DNA from: Paratrimastix pyriformis
Taxonomy: Eukaryota; Preaxostyla; Paratrimastigidae
Assembly: GCA_027972325.1 (NCBI GenBank)
Contig: JAPMOS010000027.1
Location: 432,124-496,123 of the forward strand
DNA: 64,000 bases
Direction: 5' to 3'
Shown here: one piece after another, positions 25,601 to 37,484 of the stretch
How positions within the stretch are numbered: the stretch's first letter is position 1
Layout of the letters: the number at the start of each line of letters is the position of its first letter
Position numbers and translations under genes: made by a program
Notes under the pieces: model-generated
Database searches by the model: none
Seen by the model: only the letters and a program-made list of their open reading frames with translations
Told to the model about the DNA's origin: nothing

Positions 25601-28600
25601 TGGCCGGGGCCGCTCTGGACACGCGCTTCTGGGTGTATGCCTACGAGCGCGACTATGAAGGCCAGTCCACGGTCCGGCCCGCACACTCCCCCTCCCACCC
25701 CCGCCCCCCGGCGGTTCGAAGGGCATCTTTTCAACCCACCGGCCGCTGCTTCTTCTTGGGTGGCGCTGGGGCGGCCATCCCGGGCGGCCTTGAAACAGAC
25801 ATCCGACACGGGCCAGCGCACGACCCACGTCATGTCGATGCTCACCTACCGGCGCAACCTCAAGGCCGCCCAGGCCAACCACAAGCGGGCCAAGGGTCTG
25901 TCCCGCACCAACCCCGACCCGGACCCCATCCCGGACCCACCCCGGACCATCGACAGCCTTTGTCACTTGCTGATGGTCGAGTTGGGCCGGGGGCCGGGTG
26001 TTGCACGCAGGGCGGGTGTCGTACCTGTGGAAGTACCTGGCCCGGGCACGCATCAACGTGGCCGCCCTGCCGGCCATCCTTGACGCGGCCGTCGAGGAGG
26101 CCCAGACGGCCGTCGAGTCGTACGCCTCGCTGGTGGAGAGCTTCCCCACCTCGGTTTCGCTGCTGCGCTCGTATGGGGCCCTCCTGCAGGACCTCTACGG
26201 CGACTCGGAGCTGGCCGACTCGCTCCTCGCGCAGGCCGACAACCTCGAGGAGGAAAACGCCCCCGGTCGGTGGGGCTGGCAATGAGTTGGAGAACCGGCG
26301 ACGGCTCCACCTGCGCCCTTCTTGCTCCCATGGCCATCCCCACCATCACAGCCATCCTCACCCCCATCTCATTGTCATCCCGCCACAGACGGCACCGAGA
26401 CGGGCAGCATGGGCTCTTCACACCACCAGCCCGGTGGCCCCGGCGTGCCTGGGGGCGGTCGGCCTCAAAACAAGCAGCGCAAGGCGGGAGCCGGAGGGGC
26501 AGCCGATGCGCGCAGTCGCATCTCGAGCATGGACAATGCCGGCCTCAGCCTCGCCCAGGGGTCTGTTTGCGGTGGGCCTGCGTCTGCCTTGCCTTGCCTT
26601 GCCTTGCCTTGCCTTGCCTTGCCTTGCCTTGCCTTGCCTTGCCTTGCCTTGCCTTGCCTTGCCTTGCCTTGCCTTGCCTTGCCTTTGCCTTGCCTTGCCT
26701 TGCCTTGCCTTGCCTTGCCTTGCCCCTTGCCTTGCCTTGCCTTGCCTTTGCCTTGCCTTGCCTTGCCTTGCCTTGCCTTGCCTTGCCTTGCCTTGCCTTG
26801 CCTTGCCTTGCCTTGCCTTGCCTTGCCTTGCCTTGCCTTGCCTTGCCTTGCCTTGCCTTGCCTTGCCTTGCCTTGCCTTGCCTTGCCTTGCCTTGCCTTG
26901 CCTTGCCTTGCCTTGCCTTGCCTTGCCTGATGTGGGTAGCAGTGATCGGGATGGGTGGATGGGTGGGCGCGCCGCCAGTCCCTGCGACCAGAAGCGGAAA
27001 TGCCGCATATTCACTCGACGGATGGGATGCGGGGTGCGCAGCTCGATCATGTCGCTGATCATCAGCCGCAACCAGGCAACAGATGCCGTCGTCGATGGCG
27101 ATGGGACCGACGCCGAGGGCGGGGGTGGGGCTTCAGCCGATGCCGCCGCTCGGCAGCGGAGCTTCCTGTACCGGTGGGGCCCCAGCCTGCTCTTCCTGCT
27201 GCATGTGATCTGCCTGGGGGGCCTGGGGGTCTGCCTGGCCCTGGAGGCCAACGCCATCGAGGGCACCACCAAGGTGGGGCTCATCATCCGCGGCAGCGCC
27301 AACTGCAGCACCCTGGTCGAGCAGATCGCCTACCGGGCCCGCGTCCTCCTGCAGATCGCCCTGGAGGTGGCCAGCCCGCCGCTGGACGTCGTCCCCTCGG
27401 AGCTGGGGAACCTTTCGCGGGTGGTGATGCCCGGTCCGTTTCCCTCCCCTGTGCGCCCTCCCCTCCCCTTGCCTTGCCCGACCTTCCCTCCTCCGATTCC
27501 ACGCCCCTGCTCGCGGGTGGCTCGCCGGGTGGCCTCCCCTGCCCGTGCCCCGAGCAGCGTCCCGGCTGGGTGAGTTCATCCGGCTGACGAGCGACCTCAA
27601 CGCCCAAGCCGTCCAGCTGGCCAGCACGGTCCTCGAGACGGGCGCCCAAGGCGAATTCGCGGGCCCTTGGACGGTCTGCCCTTGGCCTGGTGCCCGTGCT
27701 GGTGCCTGTGCTGGTGCCCGTGCTGGTGCCTGTGCTGGTGCCTGTGCTGGTGCCTGTGCTGGTGCCTGTGCTGGTGCCGTGCTGGTGCCCGTGCTGGTAC
27801 CCGTGCTGGTGCCCGTGCTGGTGCCTGGGGTTGCTTGGGGTCCTTTCGCAAGGGTCTCCATTTCTCCCGTTCACCCGGCCCTCATCCTTGTCGCCATCGA
27901 CCTCACCGAGCGGTCACCCTTCTCCTTCCTTCTACATCCCCTCCATCCTTCTCCATCCTTCTCCTTCCTTCTCCTTCCTTCTCCTTCCTTCTCCTTCCTT
28001 CTCCATCCTTCTCCATACTTCTCCTCGCCAACCGCTCGTGGGCATCAGCAATGGGTTCAATACCCCGTCCTGCTACCCTTGATCCAAGGCGGAGTCCTGA
28101 CGGGCATGAGCCGCGAGGTGGTCAACCTGGTCTGTCAGTCTCGCTTCTTCTGGCAGCCTCTGACCCGTGGCCGCGGTGTGGCCACAGTTCACCATGACCC
28201 TCGACTTTGCCGGCAAGGCTCGCGAGCTGGGGCAGATCGGCCCGGAGCAGCTCGGGTCTGTCCGCCCGGCACGCCGGCAGCCCTCGTTCGCCAACCTCGT
28301 CAACCTCATCCTCACATCTCCATCCCCCCCCCCCCCCCCCCCCCCATCCCCTTCATCCCTTCTTTCCTCCTTCCCTTCCTTCCCCACATCCTTTCCTCCG
28401 TCCCCGCCACTCCGTTCCCACCACCTGATCCCCACCTGATCCCCACCTGATCCCCACCTGATCCCCACCTGATCCCCACCTGATCCCCACCTGATCCCCA
28501 CCTGATCCCCACCTGATCCCCACCTGATCCCCACCTGATCCCCACCTGATCCCCACCTGATCCCCACCTGATCCCCACCTGATCCCCCCCATCTCATGGG

Positions 28601-31600
28601 TCCCGTCGCCACGCCACGGCCCGGTTGGCCGTCTTTCTGACCCCGACTTGGGCGATGCTGCCCGGGCTGCCCAGGGAAGACGCCTCTCTGGCGCTGGTCT
28701 GCGTCCCCCCGGGCCGCCTCGCTCCGCCCCTTCTCGCCGCCACAACCGAGTCTCACCCGCCCATCCGCGCACACGCCCCGCCCCGTGTGCCTCGCAGGTC
28801 ATGTACCTCGTCCTGAACGGACCCTCGGTGCTCGCCTCTGCCCTGTCTAACATGACCCTCTACACAAGCGGCCAGGGAGGCAAGACTCAAACCGCCCTGG
28901 TCTGCCTTCTCCGCATCTGCTCCCGTGTGGTGCCGCACCACCGCCACCGCCACCACGGCGCAGACCAGCGTTGGGATGACCATGCCTCTTTGTGGTATGT
29001 GCTGCGTAGTACACGGGGCCCATCTGGACGGCCGTGGTGGCGGTTGCCTTCGTGATATGCGCGACTGTGCTCAGCGCATGCTCGCTCTCGCATCTCCGCC
29101 GGGAGCGCTTCGCGGTGCTGGCTCGTTTCGTGGCTCTTCCCCGGGCCATTGTGCAGGCCGAGGTGGGCCGCCTGCAGCGGGCCAAGGCCGCCGAGGCCGA
29201 ACTGAGCGGTCCGTCAGGCCCCGCTTCCCGCCCCGCTGCATCTTGACTGGCCACCGCCGTCCCGCCGTGGCTGCAGAGGCCGAATCGCCCTCACGGAAGC
29301 GCCACCGGCGGGGGGCCGGTCCGAGGCTGGCTCTGCCCGGCTTGAGGTCGCGCCCACCGAGCGGCCGTCCGTCCGGACGCCCGAGGGTGCCGTCCCCATG
29401 CCCCTGGGGCAGACCGGCCCTGCCGCCCTGGCGGCGGCCGCGAGGAGTACCATGCCCGGGGCGCCGTTCCCGCTCTCGCCCCCCGCCTCGCGCTTGAGCA
29501 GCCCCGCCCCGCCGGGTGCCCTGGCCGGCACGACCGGGACTGGGATGGGGCCCCACTCGGACCCGCCATCCGCCAGCCCCAAGAAGGCCGCCATGCCATC
29601 GCCGCTGCCCGGCTCGCCGCCCCCACCGCCCTCCTTGCCTGTGGCCGCGGGGCCCATGCAGCAGCTTCTCGCGGCGCTGGGGCCCGACGGGCGGCCGCCT
29701 GCACTGCCCTTTGCCGAGGATGACGAGGCCCAAGAGCAGGACGAAGGCGACAGCCAGCTGGCAGGCGACGCCGACCGGGCGGACGGCAGCGCAAGTGGAG
29801 CGGCCCTGATACCCGCGGGGGATGCCGCGCCTTTCTCAGCAGGTGCCCCGCCTGCTGGCCCCATCGTAACCGCCACCGCCCCTGCCCCTGCCCCTGCCCC
29901 TGGGGGGGCCGCCGCGAGCCGCCGAGCGAAGGCTGCCGAGCGAGCCCGCCAGCAGCGCATGAAGCAGCTCCAGGAGGTGCGGATCCTGTCGCGGGCCATC
30001 TACTGCCGCGTGGTGACGGCCATTAGCCTGGTGACCGTCCTGTGCCTCCTCTCGGGCCTGGTGGGTCTCACCAACGCCTCATCGGTCACCTCGTACCAAT
30101 CTCAGATGGCCGCCGCCGGTCCGCTTGTCGCTACCTCACTCCCGGAATACCTCTCTTCATCTCTCCATCTGCACCCACTTGCTGCCCGCGTCTGGTGGTG
30201 GTGGTGGTGGTGGTGGTGGTGGTGGGGGGGGGGGGGGACTTTCATGGGACAGGCCTGCGGGCGATGAGCATGGGTCAGACCGCCAACTGCTGCTATCAGA
30301 TCGCTCATAACCGGACGATCGCCCGCCGCATCGGACCCCAGTCGGCCCTGTCGGAGGAGGCCATCGATGTTATGTCTGCCGCTCTCCATCTGCCGCCCAC
30401 GTCTGCTGCACGGGCACCAGGACCCACCGCTTGGGGCGATGCGACCATCGAACCGGGGCCCGCGGGGATTGTGTGGCTGGCGGGGCGCGGGGCTCAGGTG
30501 GCGGAGCGACATCAACTACCCCATGGTCAAGACCGACCGCTTCGTCGCCCGCAACGCGGCCCGCAATGCACGCCTCAACGTCTTGCTCCTCCATCGATCC
30601 GCCAGGTTCGTCCCCCGCCCTCCTGTGAGGAGGGAGTTGAACGAGTTTCGGAATACGTCGGAGGCCGGGGGGAGATGGAGGGGCCTTGCTTCTACTGCCG
30701 TGTGTTGGCGGCAGTAACCCTCGCATGTGCTGATGGGGCCCCTCTCTGGGCTTTACCCGCTTTGCTTTACCCGCTTTGCTTTACCCGCTTTGCTTTACCC
30801 GCTTTGCTTTACCCGCCTTGCTTTACCCGCCTTGCTTTACCCGCCTTGCTTTACCCGCCTTGCTTTACCCGCCTTGCTTTACCCGCCTTGCTTTACCCGC
30901 CTTGCTTTACCCGCCTTGCTTTACCCGCCTTGCTTTACCCGCCTTGCTTTACCCGCCTTGCTTTACCCGCCTTTACCCGCCTTGCTTTACCCGCCTTGCT
31001 TTACCCGCCTTTACCCGCCTTGCTTTACCCGCCTTGCTTTACCCGCCTTGCTTTACCCGCCTTGCTTTACCCGCCTTGCTTTACCCGCCTTGCTTTTCAG
31101 CTACGGAGGCACCTTCGGGCCGCTGGACATCCCCGGTCTGCGTCATCCTCGGCCACTCACCGTCAGCTGCACCGTGACACGGCATTGCGCCGCTGGCTGG
31201 GCAATTATCATCCCCTTCCCGGCTTGACACCGACCCCTTATGACCCCCACGCTGCTGCAGTGGAGCTGGCCAGCATCAAACTCCGAGAGACCCACCCCGA
31301 CCAGAACGCCCTCTGGTTCCACGTCAACCCCACCTCGTGTTGGTTGTACGACCAGGACCGCTGCGCCGATCCGGGGCGCCTCTTCGGGGTCGCCCCCAAC
31401 TCGACCCTGGTGAACATCTTCTACGGGTACCTCCATGCGGTGGCCCGGCTGCTCAGCTACGAGAACGCCTACGACCCGACCGAGGGCTGGGACATGCGGT
31501 ACATTGACAGCGCCATCACTAACGACCTCGCCGACGGGGTCGACCGAATCGTCATGCTCTATCGCTTGTCCGACCGCCACCACCACCACCCCGCTCCCGA

Positions 31601-32996
31601 CCCTAATCCTCCATCCACACCACTCGCAGACGCAGACACATTCACACGGGTCATTTGCCCTCAATGCGCCTCTCTTTGCAGGTCCTTCGTGGCGGCCTTC
31701 GACAGCCAGCTCAGCCTGAGCGTTGTCTTCTTCGCCCTGGCGATGGGCTCGGTCCTCGTCTCCTTCTGTCCGCATGCGCTGCGCCTCCTACCGCCCATCT
31801 CATCTTCCCGCCGCCCATCTTCACGCCGCCCATCTTCCCGCCGCCCATCTTCACGCCGCCCATCTTCCCGCCGCCCATCTTCCCGCCGCCCATCTTCCCG
31901 CCGCCCATCTTCCCGCCGCTCATCTTCCATCTTCCCGCCGCCCATCTTCCCGCCGCCCATCTTCCCGCCGCCCATCTTCCCGCCGCCCATCTTCCCGCCG
32001 TCCGCTCGCTGGGTGGTCGCTTCCGGGGTCGGGGCTTACTGCATTCCCGGTGCGGCTCGCCTCTCGGGCGCCACCCCCCTGCAGTCTTCCTCTTCCGGGT
32101 GAACCTGGTGCGGGGCGAGGCCGTCCGCACGGCCATGATGCGGGCCTTCCTCCCTCGGGCCGCCTTCGGTCCCCCTGCCCCACCTTCGGCCCATCGTTCC
32201 CCCTGCCCCACCTTCGGCCCAGCGTTCCCCCTGCCCCACCTTCGGCCCAGCGTTCCTGGCCCCGCCAGGGAGCGAACAGCTTCCACGGGTCGCCACTCTC
32301 TCTCACACCCCCACGGCGGGTGTTGGGTTTGCAGAGAAGCCTGGCGACTCCCAGCAAGGCCTCGGCGGGGCGGTGCGGATGGGCGTCCGCGAACTCGACG
32401 CCGCGCACGAGGCCATCATCGAGGGGCTCGCCCAGGTGAGCGAGGCGCTCCGAGCCCAACGGCCGGCCGAGGTCTGGCCACGGTGACGTGAGGAGAGGGC
32501 GGCGAGGGGAAGGTGGCTCGGTCCCCTTGTTCACGATGCTGCCCTCTCTGCACGCCGCCTGGCTGGGCACCGTATCCCACACCACCGACAAAGGACGTGG
32601 TCGCCGTCCTTGAGGTGGTCGTGGGGCAAATGCGAGCCTGCTTCCAGCAGGAGGTCCGCTTCATGACGACCCACAGGGCCCCCAGGCGCCGCGAGCATAC
32701 CTCCGACCACGAGCGGATCCTGATCGCGGTCTGCCAGGCCCTTGCCTTGACGTCCCGTCGGCAGACGTCGGAAGAGGCCCCGTCCTGGCTGGCCCTCATC
32801 GGGGCCAACCGCATCTCTGCCTTTCCCCTTCTCCCCACACACCCAGTACGAGGAGGCGCTGGACGCCCATCGGGGGGGTCAGCTCATGGCGGGGAGCCTC
32901 CTCGAGACCCTCGACCGGCAACGGCCCTTCCAGACCCATATCGCCGAGCGTGACGTACCACTGGGTCGGTTCCTCGTCCAGGCCGGGGTCGACTGA
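22623..32996 (+). CDS. TmcB-like (tiny macrocysts protein family) multi-pass membrane protein with C-terminal hemerythrin-like domain
   Basis: Very large membrane protein of the TmcB family (named from Dictyostelium), found in many protists and thought to act in signalling or mechanosensing. The ATG at 22623 (MAQQVGQDDFLSILERG) opens exon 1, which ends at 22700 on GTTTGC. N-terminal transmembrane exons follow (VVITYAIVTLLVVFLF; SVLFIPMLGAFLDILDC; IVLLLVFVPFALGAALL; VVMCLCLAVLLLYIFLW; MVAIALGAAVLVGYL). The family's soluble core comes next: EAHVFLLAYAEFLNMFLHN, SYLWKYLARARINVAALP and SLLRSYGALLQDLYGDSELA. Further membrane segments occur near 27175-27245, 29035-29085, 30010-30070 and 31690-31770. 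The last exons, from about 32330, give helices with LDAAHE, MRACFQQE, EHTSDHERIL and HIAERD, the hemerythrin layout. Stop TGA is at 32994-32996. Donors are mostly GTCCG or GTCTG. The N-terminus starts only 110 bp after the preceding gene. Some middle exons are uncertain. Confidence 0.75.
26586..26928 (+). repeat. Intronic (GCCTT)n pentanucleotide array
   Basis: About 68 GCCTT units with three single-unit interruptions. It lies in an intron of the TmcB-like gene after a GTCTGT donor (MDNAGLSLAQ|). Confidence 0.85.
27686..27830 (+). repeat. Intronic 12-bp repeat (CTGGTGCCYGTG)
   Basis: Tandem array of CTGGTGCCTGTG and CTGGTGCCCGTG inside a TmcB-like gene intron, followed by a pyrimidine-rich TCTCCTTCCT tract to about 28025. 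Confidence 0.75.
28430..28586 (+). repeat. Intronic 11-bp repeat (CCTGATCCCCA) x14
   Basis: Near-perfect head-to-tail array preceded by a C homopolymer and TTCCTTCCT tract, in an intron of the TmcB-like gene. Confidence 0.85.
30755..31098 (+). repeat. Intronic 14-bp repeat (TTTACCCGCYTTGC)
   Basis: About two dozen copies in the intron between the exon ending LLHRSAR and the exon beginning SYGGTFGPLDIPG. The first copies carry T and the later ones C at the Y position, showing spread of a variant through the array. Confidence 0.85.
31798..31998 (+). repeat. Intronic 15-bp repeat (CATCTTCCCGCCGCC)
   Basis: Thirteen or so units with TTCACG and TTCATC variants, after the donor GTCCGC that follows ALAMGSVLVSF in the TmcB-like gene. 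Confidence 0.8.
32325..32996 (+). other. Hemerythrin-like domain of the TmcB-like protein
   Basis: The four helices carry the di-iron ligand pattern: LDAAHE (helix A His), CFQQE (helix B), H-x3-H in EHTSDHERIL (helix C) and HIAERD (helix D His and Asp). The usual helix B His is Cys here, so iron or oxygen binding may be altered. Two short introns interrupt the domain. Confidence 0.6.
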
Positions 32997-33147
32997 GTGC
33001 GCTTGCTGGACTCAAACAAGGACACTCGGTGGCGAAGAAGTGCGCGAGGCGCACGATCCATGGGGATGCGGGATGATGTTCTTGGCGATCACGTCGGATG
33101 ATGGCGACGGTGCGGGCGGGTCACGCGGCAAGGGGAGCTCCTCGTAG

Positions 33148-33179
<32 letters not shown>

Positions 33180-33610
33180 AGACGATGACGAGAAGCATGC
33201 CGCGTGTTCTTCGGCTCATACTCCGAATCTTCCCACTCTGTTTTCGCCTGTTCTTCTATTCTCTCGAGTATTTTTGAGGGTCTTCCTGTTCGCCTCGTTG
33301 CCGGCTCGGATGGGCCCGATGGGGCGCGTGACGGATGGTTCCACCCGATGGGGGGCGGGCCAGGACCGATGCGGGGGCGAAGAGGTCGCAATGGGGCCCC
33401 TTGTGCGCGGTGCCCGAGGACCGACGGGGGTCCGCCGAACTGGCCCGACCGGATGGCCGGGAACCGGTGCCGAGCAGTTCGAGCTCCCCTCAGGGGCATC
33501 GGGGCCAGGGGCCAGGTTCCCTTGCGAAGGCTGGGCGGCGCGGGAAGGCGCCCCGGGAGAGCCCAGACGGCGCGGTGGACTTTGGTGGCCTGTGGATCAG
33601 GGAGCTGTGG
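32997..33610. other. Intergenic region between convergent genes
   Basis: Between the TmcB-like stop and the TMEM138 stop. It holds a C homopolymer at about 33150-33179. I see no conserved gene in it. Confidence 0.6.
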
Positions 33611-34250
33611 TCACAGTCCCGAAAGGCGTTTCCAAAAATCGGCCTCGTAGTACTTCGGTTCGCAAGCCTGGAAGGTGGCCGCGATGGTGGCGAAGTAATA
33701 TATGGCCGAGACTGCGGGGCGGAATGTTGGATGGAGACCCCGAAGAGACGGAAAGCCGATTAAAGACAGAGATGTCATTGCGGACAAACCGAGGCGAGTG
33801 AATACATGGAGGACGTGATAGCCGGCCAGGCTCCAGAGAAGCTCCCCGCTTCCGGTCAGCACGAGGATCTGGGCTCTGCATAAAAGAGGGACAATCAACG
33901 GAGTGACGGACCATCATTACCACACGAGAAATAATTTGCATTCCCAGGTTAACGAGCCAAACGAGAAAAGTGACCCGGAACTCGGAGATCACTTTTTGGA
34001 GCATACCCATTCGGAAGGGAAACATTGTCCAAAACATGGATAAGAACAAGATAAAAACCAGAACGAATGACCACGTCGGCACACTATTCACACCATCAAT
34101 GCGTGAGCGAGTGGAGGCGAGGACAGACAAGGAGAAAATGAACGACACCATACTGGTAAAGTCTAATTGGGGGTACCATGCATTGAAGAGCAGATCCACC
34201 ACAAGCAAGGCATATATCAGGAGTAACTTGCCCAGCAGCAAGTTGGCCAT
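33611..34250 (-). CDS. TMEM138: TMEM138 homologue (ciliary transition-zone membrane protein)
   Basis: Small four-helix membrane protein. In animals TMEM138 works at the ciliary transition zone and is mutated in Joubert syndrome. Exons on the minus strand are 34250-34129, 34083-33912, 33868-33790 and 33711-33611. Introns start GTCTGT, GTCCGT and GTTTGT, and every phase fits, giving 157 residues against about 162 in human. Helices include LLLIYALLVVDLLF, FVLVFILFLSMFW, FLVWLVNLGMQIISRVV and AIYYFATIAATF. The C-terminal KYYEADFWKRL matches the position and character of the human HFYQDSLWLRK end. Presence of this gene implies a cilium or flagellum. It diverges from the NagB fusion, with 108 bp between start codons. 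Confidence 0.75.
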
Positions 34251-34358
34251 ATTTTTGAAAAAAAAAGAAAGTCGCCCGACTTTGCGGCTGTCACCGCGGC
34301 ACAACCCCACTTGTGCAGTCTTCTGTTACGCGTCCCCCATCGCCGGCACAACCCCACA
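34251..34358. promoter_or_regulatory. Short bidirectional promoter between TMEM138 and the NagB fusion
   Basis: The 108 bp between two divergent ATGs holds an A-rich stretch and, at 34268-34283, a perfect inverted repeat AAAGTCG-CC-CGACTTT close to its left third. Function is inferred from position only. Confidence 0.5.
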
Positions 34359-37349
34359 ATGGATTCGTTGAGTCCTGTCGAACAGCATGCCCTCGGCGGC
34401 AACAGCATGTACCCTCCCGTCGAGCAAATCCCCACCATTGTTCTGGAAAACTTTCCTGCCCTCGGTAAGTTGACGGCCATGCGCTTCCTCGAGTGGGTCC
34501 AACAGAATGAGGGCGGTGTGGTTTCTCTTCCCACTGGCAAGACACCCGAACACTTCATTCGTTGGGTCCAGCACCTTCTTCAGAACTGGGATGATCCAAA
34601 GGTCCAGGCCGAGATGCGCGCCAATGGCCTGGACCCCAGCAAGGGGAAGCCCAACATGCGCTCTCTGAACTTCATCCAGATTGACGAGTTCTACCCGATG
34701 GATCCTCAGCAGAAGAACAGTTTCTTCCACTACGTCCAGAACTTCTACATTCAGGGCTTTGGCTTGGACCCGGCCAAGTGCCATTTGATCGACTGCAGCT
34801 CTATTGGCATGGAACCTGTTACCATCGACGGGAAGACCTTCAGCCTCAACCAGAAATTTGTGTGGCCCGATGATACTGTCGATCTTTCTCTCCGCTACCG
34901 TTCTCCCAAGAATGAACACGAGCGCATTCAGGCCATTGTTCTGAGTCGAATTGATCAGTGGTGCCAGGTCTGGTTGATTGTCCGTGCAAAAAATACCAAA
35001 ATCGATGTCATCCCAGACTTACGAGGCCAACATTCGCAAGCTCGGCGGTATCGGCTTCTTCCTTGGCGGCATCGGTCCCGATGGCCATATCGGTTTTAAC
35101 GTGCAGGGCTCTGACCACTTCTGCACGACCCGTCTGTGCCCCACCAACTACATGACCCAGGCTGCTGCGGCAAATGACCTTGGCGGCATCGAGGTCTCCC
35201 GGACGCGGCTGGTGATCACCATTGGGCTGGGCACAATTACCTTCAATCCACGGTGTGTGGCCATCATCATTGCTGCCGGTGAGGCCAAGGCCCCCGTCGT
35301 CGAGCACGCCATCCAGGTCTGCCAAGCCACACCCATTCCTTGCCTCGGTGGGTGGCCCCGCTCGTGTTGGTGTTCGTGGGTGGGCCGCCATGGGTCCCCA
35401 CCCATTTCTCACAAGTTATCCCTTTCCGCGTCCCCCGGCCCTCGCAGTGCTCGCCCCCCAACGTTGACGCACCCGCCTCTTCGCTGCACTGCCTGGTCAA
35501 CGCCCGCTTCTACATCACTCAGGGTGCCGCTTCTATGCTGACCGAGCGCAACTATGCCCATCTGTGCGCCTGCCCCAGCTGCTCGGACGCCCAGGTTGAG
35601 TACCACTTTGTCGAGGCCGCCGCCAGGCTTGGGGTGCGCATCCTCGACCTGACCCGCGACCAGCTCATGGCCGACCGCTTCACGGCTGCTGTTCTCCAGC
35701 GCCGGTCTGTCTCGCGCATGGTTTTGCCCGGCGGCACGGGGGGGGGGGGGGGGGGGGGAAGAGTCGGGTTTGGGCGGATTGCTCACATGGCCTCTCAACT
35801 ACCCCAGGAAGGAACCTCTGGAAGAGCTCAAGCAACTGGCCTACCGTTCGCTCGTCTCGAAGATCGAGAAGGGCGTCGAGAGCATCAACGAGGCCACCTT
35901 TCTGCACACCGAGCCGCACCACGACGACATCATGCTCGGCTACCTGCCCGCCGTTGTGCGCCACCTGAACGCCACCAATGACCACAACTTCGCCACCTGC
36001 ACCTCGGGTTTCACCTCCGTCACGAACGGCTTCCTCGCGACCCGGGTGGAAGCGGCCCGTCGGTTCCTCGCGGGCAAGACCTTCCCCCGCCTCTGGCAGG
36101 AGGGCTATTTCTGCTGCGAACCCCACGTGCCCTGCCCCGCGTCCCCCAGCTCGGTCCTCAGCAGCTGCCCACCCAGTCCAGCTCCTGCGACCAGCCCGGC
36201 CGTGTGCGCCGAGGAGGCGGCCAGGCTGGCGGGCACCCGCCAGACCGATGTCTGGGTGTTCCTGGACGGGGTCGCCCAGAAGAACCCGCTCCTGGAGGAG
36301 GAGGGCCTCGCGCGGCGCTTTGTGCGCAATCTGATCACGGTCCGCTGCCGCTCCCTTCCTTCCACGGCCAGCCCGAATCGGGGCGGTGCACCTTGCTCAC
36401 GGTTGTTCCCCTTCCCGCTTGGCCTGGCCAGGTGTACGAGCTGCACACCCCCGAAGAGCTCCTCGCCAAGCTCGGCGAGATTACCCGCTACCTGGAGGCC
36501 GCCTATCCTGGCATGAAGGACGTCGCCGAGATTCAGCGTCTCAAGGGCATGTGCCGCGAATGGGAGGCCGACTGCCTGTGGGGTTATTTCGGTTGGTCTT
36601 GCGACCACATCCACCACCTGCGTCTGGGCTTCTATCAGGGCAACATCTTCACGGAAGAGCCCACCGTCAAGCGCGACGTCGAGCCCATCTCGCAGGTTTG
36701 TCGCCGCCCCTGATCTCCCCCGCCACTGACTCGCTCGTTTCCTCCCACAGTTGCTGGAGCAAATCAAGCCCACCCATCTGACCTGCGCGTTGGATCCTGA
36801 GGGCAGTGGCCCCGACACGCACTACAAGGTGCTGCAGGCCGTCTCGTCGGCCCTGGGGCTGTACCAGCAGCGGTGCCCCGCTGTTGCCGACAAGATGCGC
36901 ATCTGGGGTTACCGGAACGTCTGGTTCCGGTTCCACCCGAGCGAGGCCAACTGCTTCGTGCCCGTCTCAATGACCATGTTCTCGGTGCTGCACGACTCCT
37001 TCATGAACACCTTCGCCTCCCAGAAGAACGTCTGTTCGGGCTGGGTTCGGCATGTGTTGAAGGCTCACCGTCGCTCCGTTCGTGTGTGGGTCCACGTCTG
37101 TGCGCGGTGTCTCTCTTCCAGGCCTCCTTCCCCAGCTACATGCTCGATGGACCCTTCTGCGACCTGGCCCAGAGTATCCAGGCCGAGCAGTACCGCAAGC
37201 TTAAGATCTGCTTGGGCGCCGACTGGTTCCAGCAGCACCCCAACCCCGAGATTCGCGCCACCCGTGGCTTCATCTTCCTCACCGAGATGTCCATCCAAGA
37301 GTTCGCCAGCCGCGCTCGGATCCTGCGGAGCCTCACCCAGAACATCTAG
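34359..37349 (+). CDS. nagB: Glucosamine-6-phosphate deaminase-like / PIG-L deacetylase-like fusion
   Basis: Two-domain amino-sugar enzyme of 822 residues in seven exons: 34359-34967, 35017-35316, 35448-35704, 35808-36339, 36432-36695, 36751-37029 and 37122-37349. The N-terminal half is a NagB-type isomerase/deaminase fold (PTGKTPEHF for phosphate binding, IDEFYPM, and GGIGPDGHIGFN at about residues 220-231), which in the classical enzyme turns glucosamine-6-phosphate into fructose-6-phosphate and ammonia. The C-terminal half starts near residue 415 and carries PHHDDIMLGY (about 425-434), the metal-binding motif of PIG-L/LmbE deacetylases. The same fusion is known in Bacteroidetes and some protists. 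The Glu that follows DGHIxFN in classical NagB is Val here. Introns begin GTCTGG, GTCTGC, GTCTGT, GTCCGC, GTTTGT and GTCTGT and end CAG; all phases are consistent. Cytosolic, as no signal peptide is seen. Confidence 0.88.
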
Positions 37350-37453
37350 GCACCTCGCTTGTCCCACCCCATCCCCCCTCCGGCGTATCCATTGGCCATT
37401 TTCGGTCTCCCGGCTCGGGAGCATGTTTATCATTCCCCCTTGGCCGCCTGCCC

Positions 37454-37484
<31 letters not shown>

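Noticed and set aside
26400-27060. Open frames made of Leu-Pro-Cys-Leu-Ala repeats
   Set aside because: They are translations of the intronic GCCTT array and are open in all frames because of the repeat.
28430-28586. Regularly spaced short repeats that might suggest a CRISPR array
   Set aside because: Units are contiguous with no unique spacers, and the window is eukaryotic.
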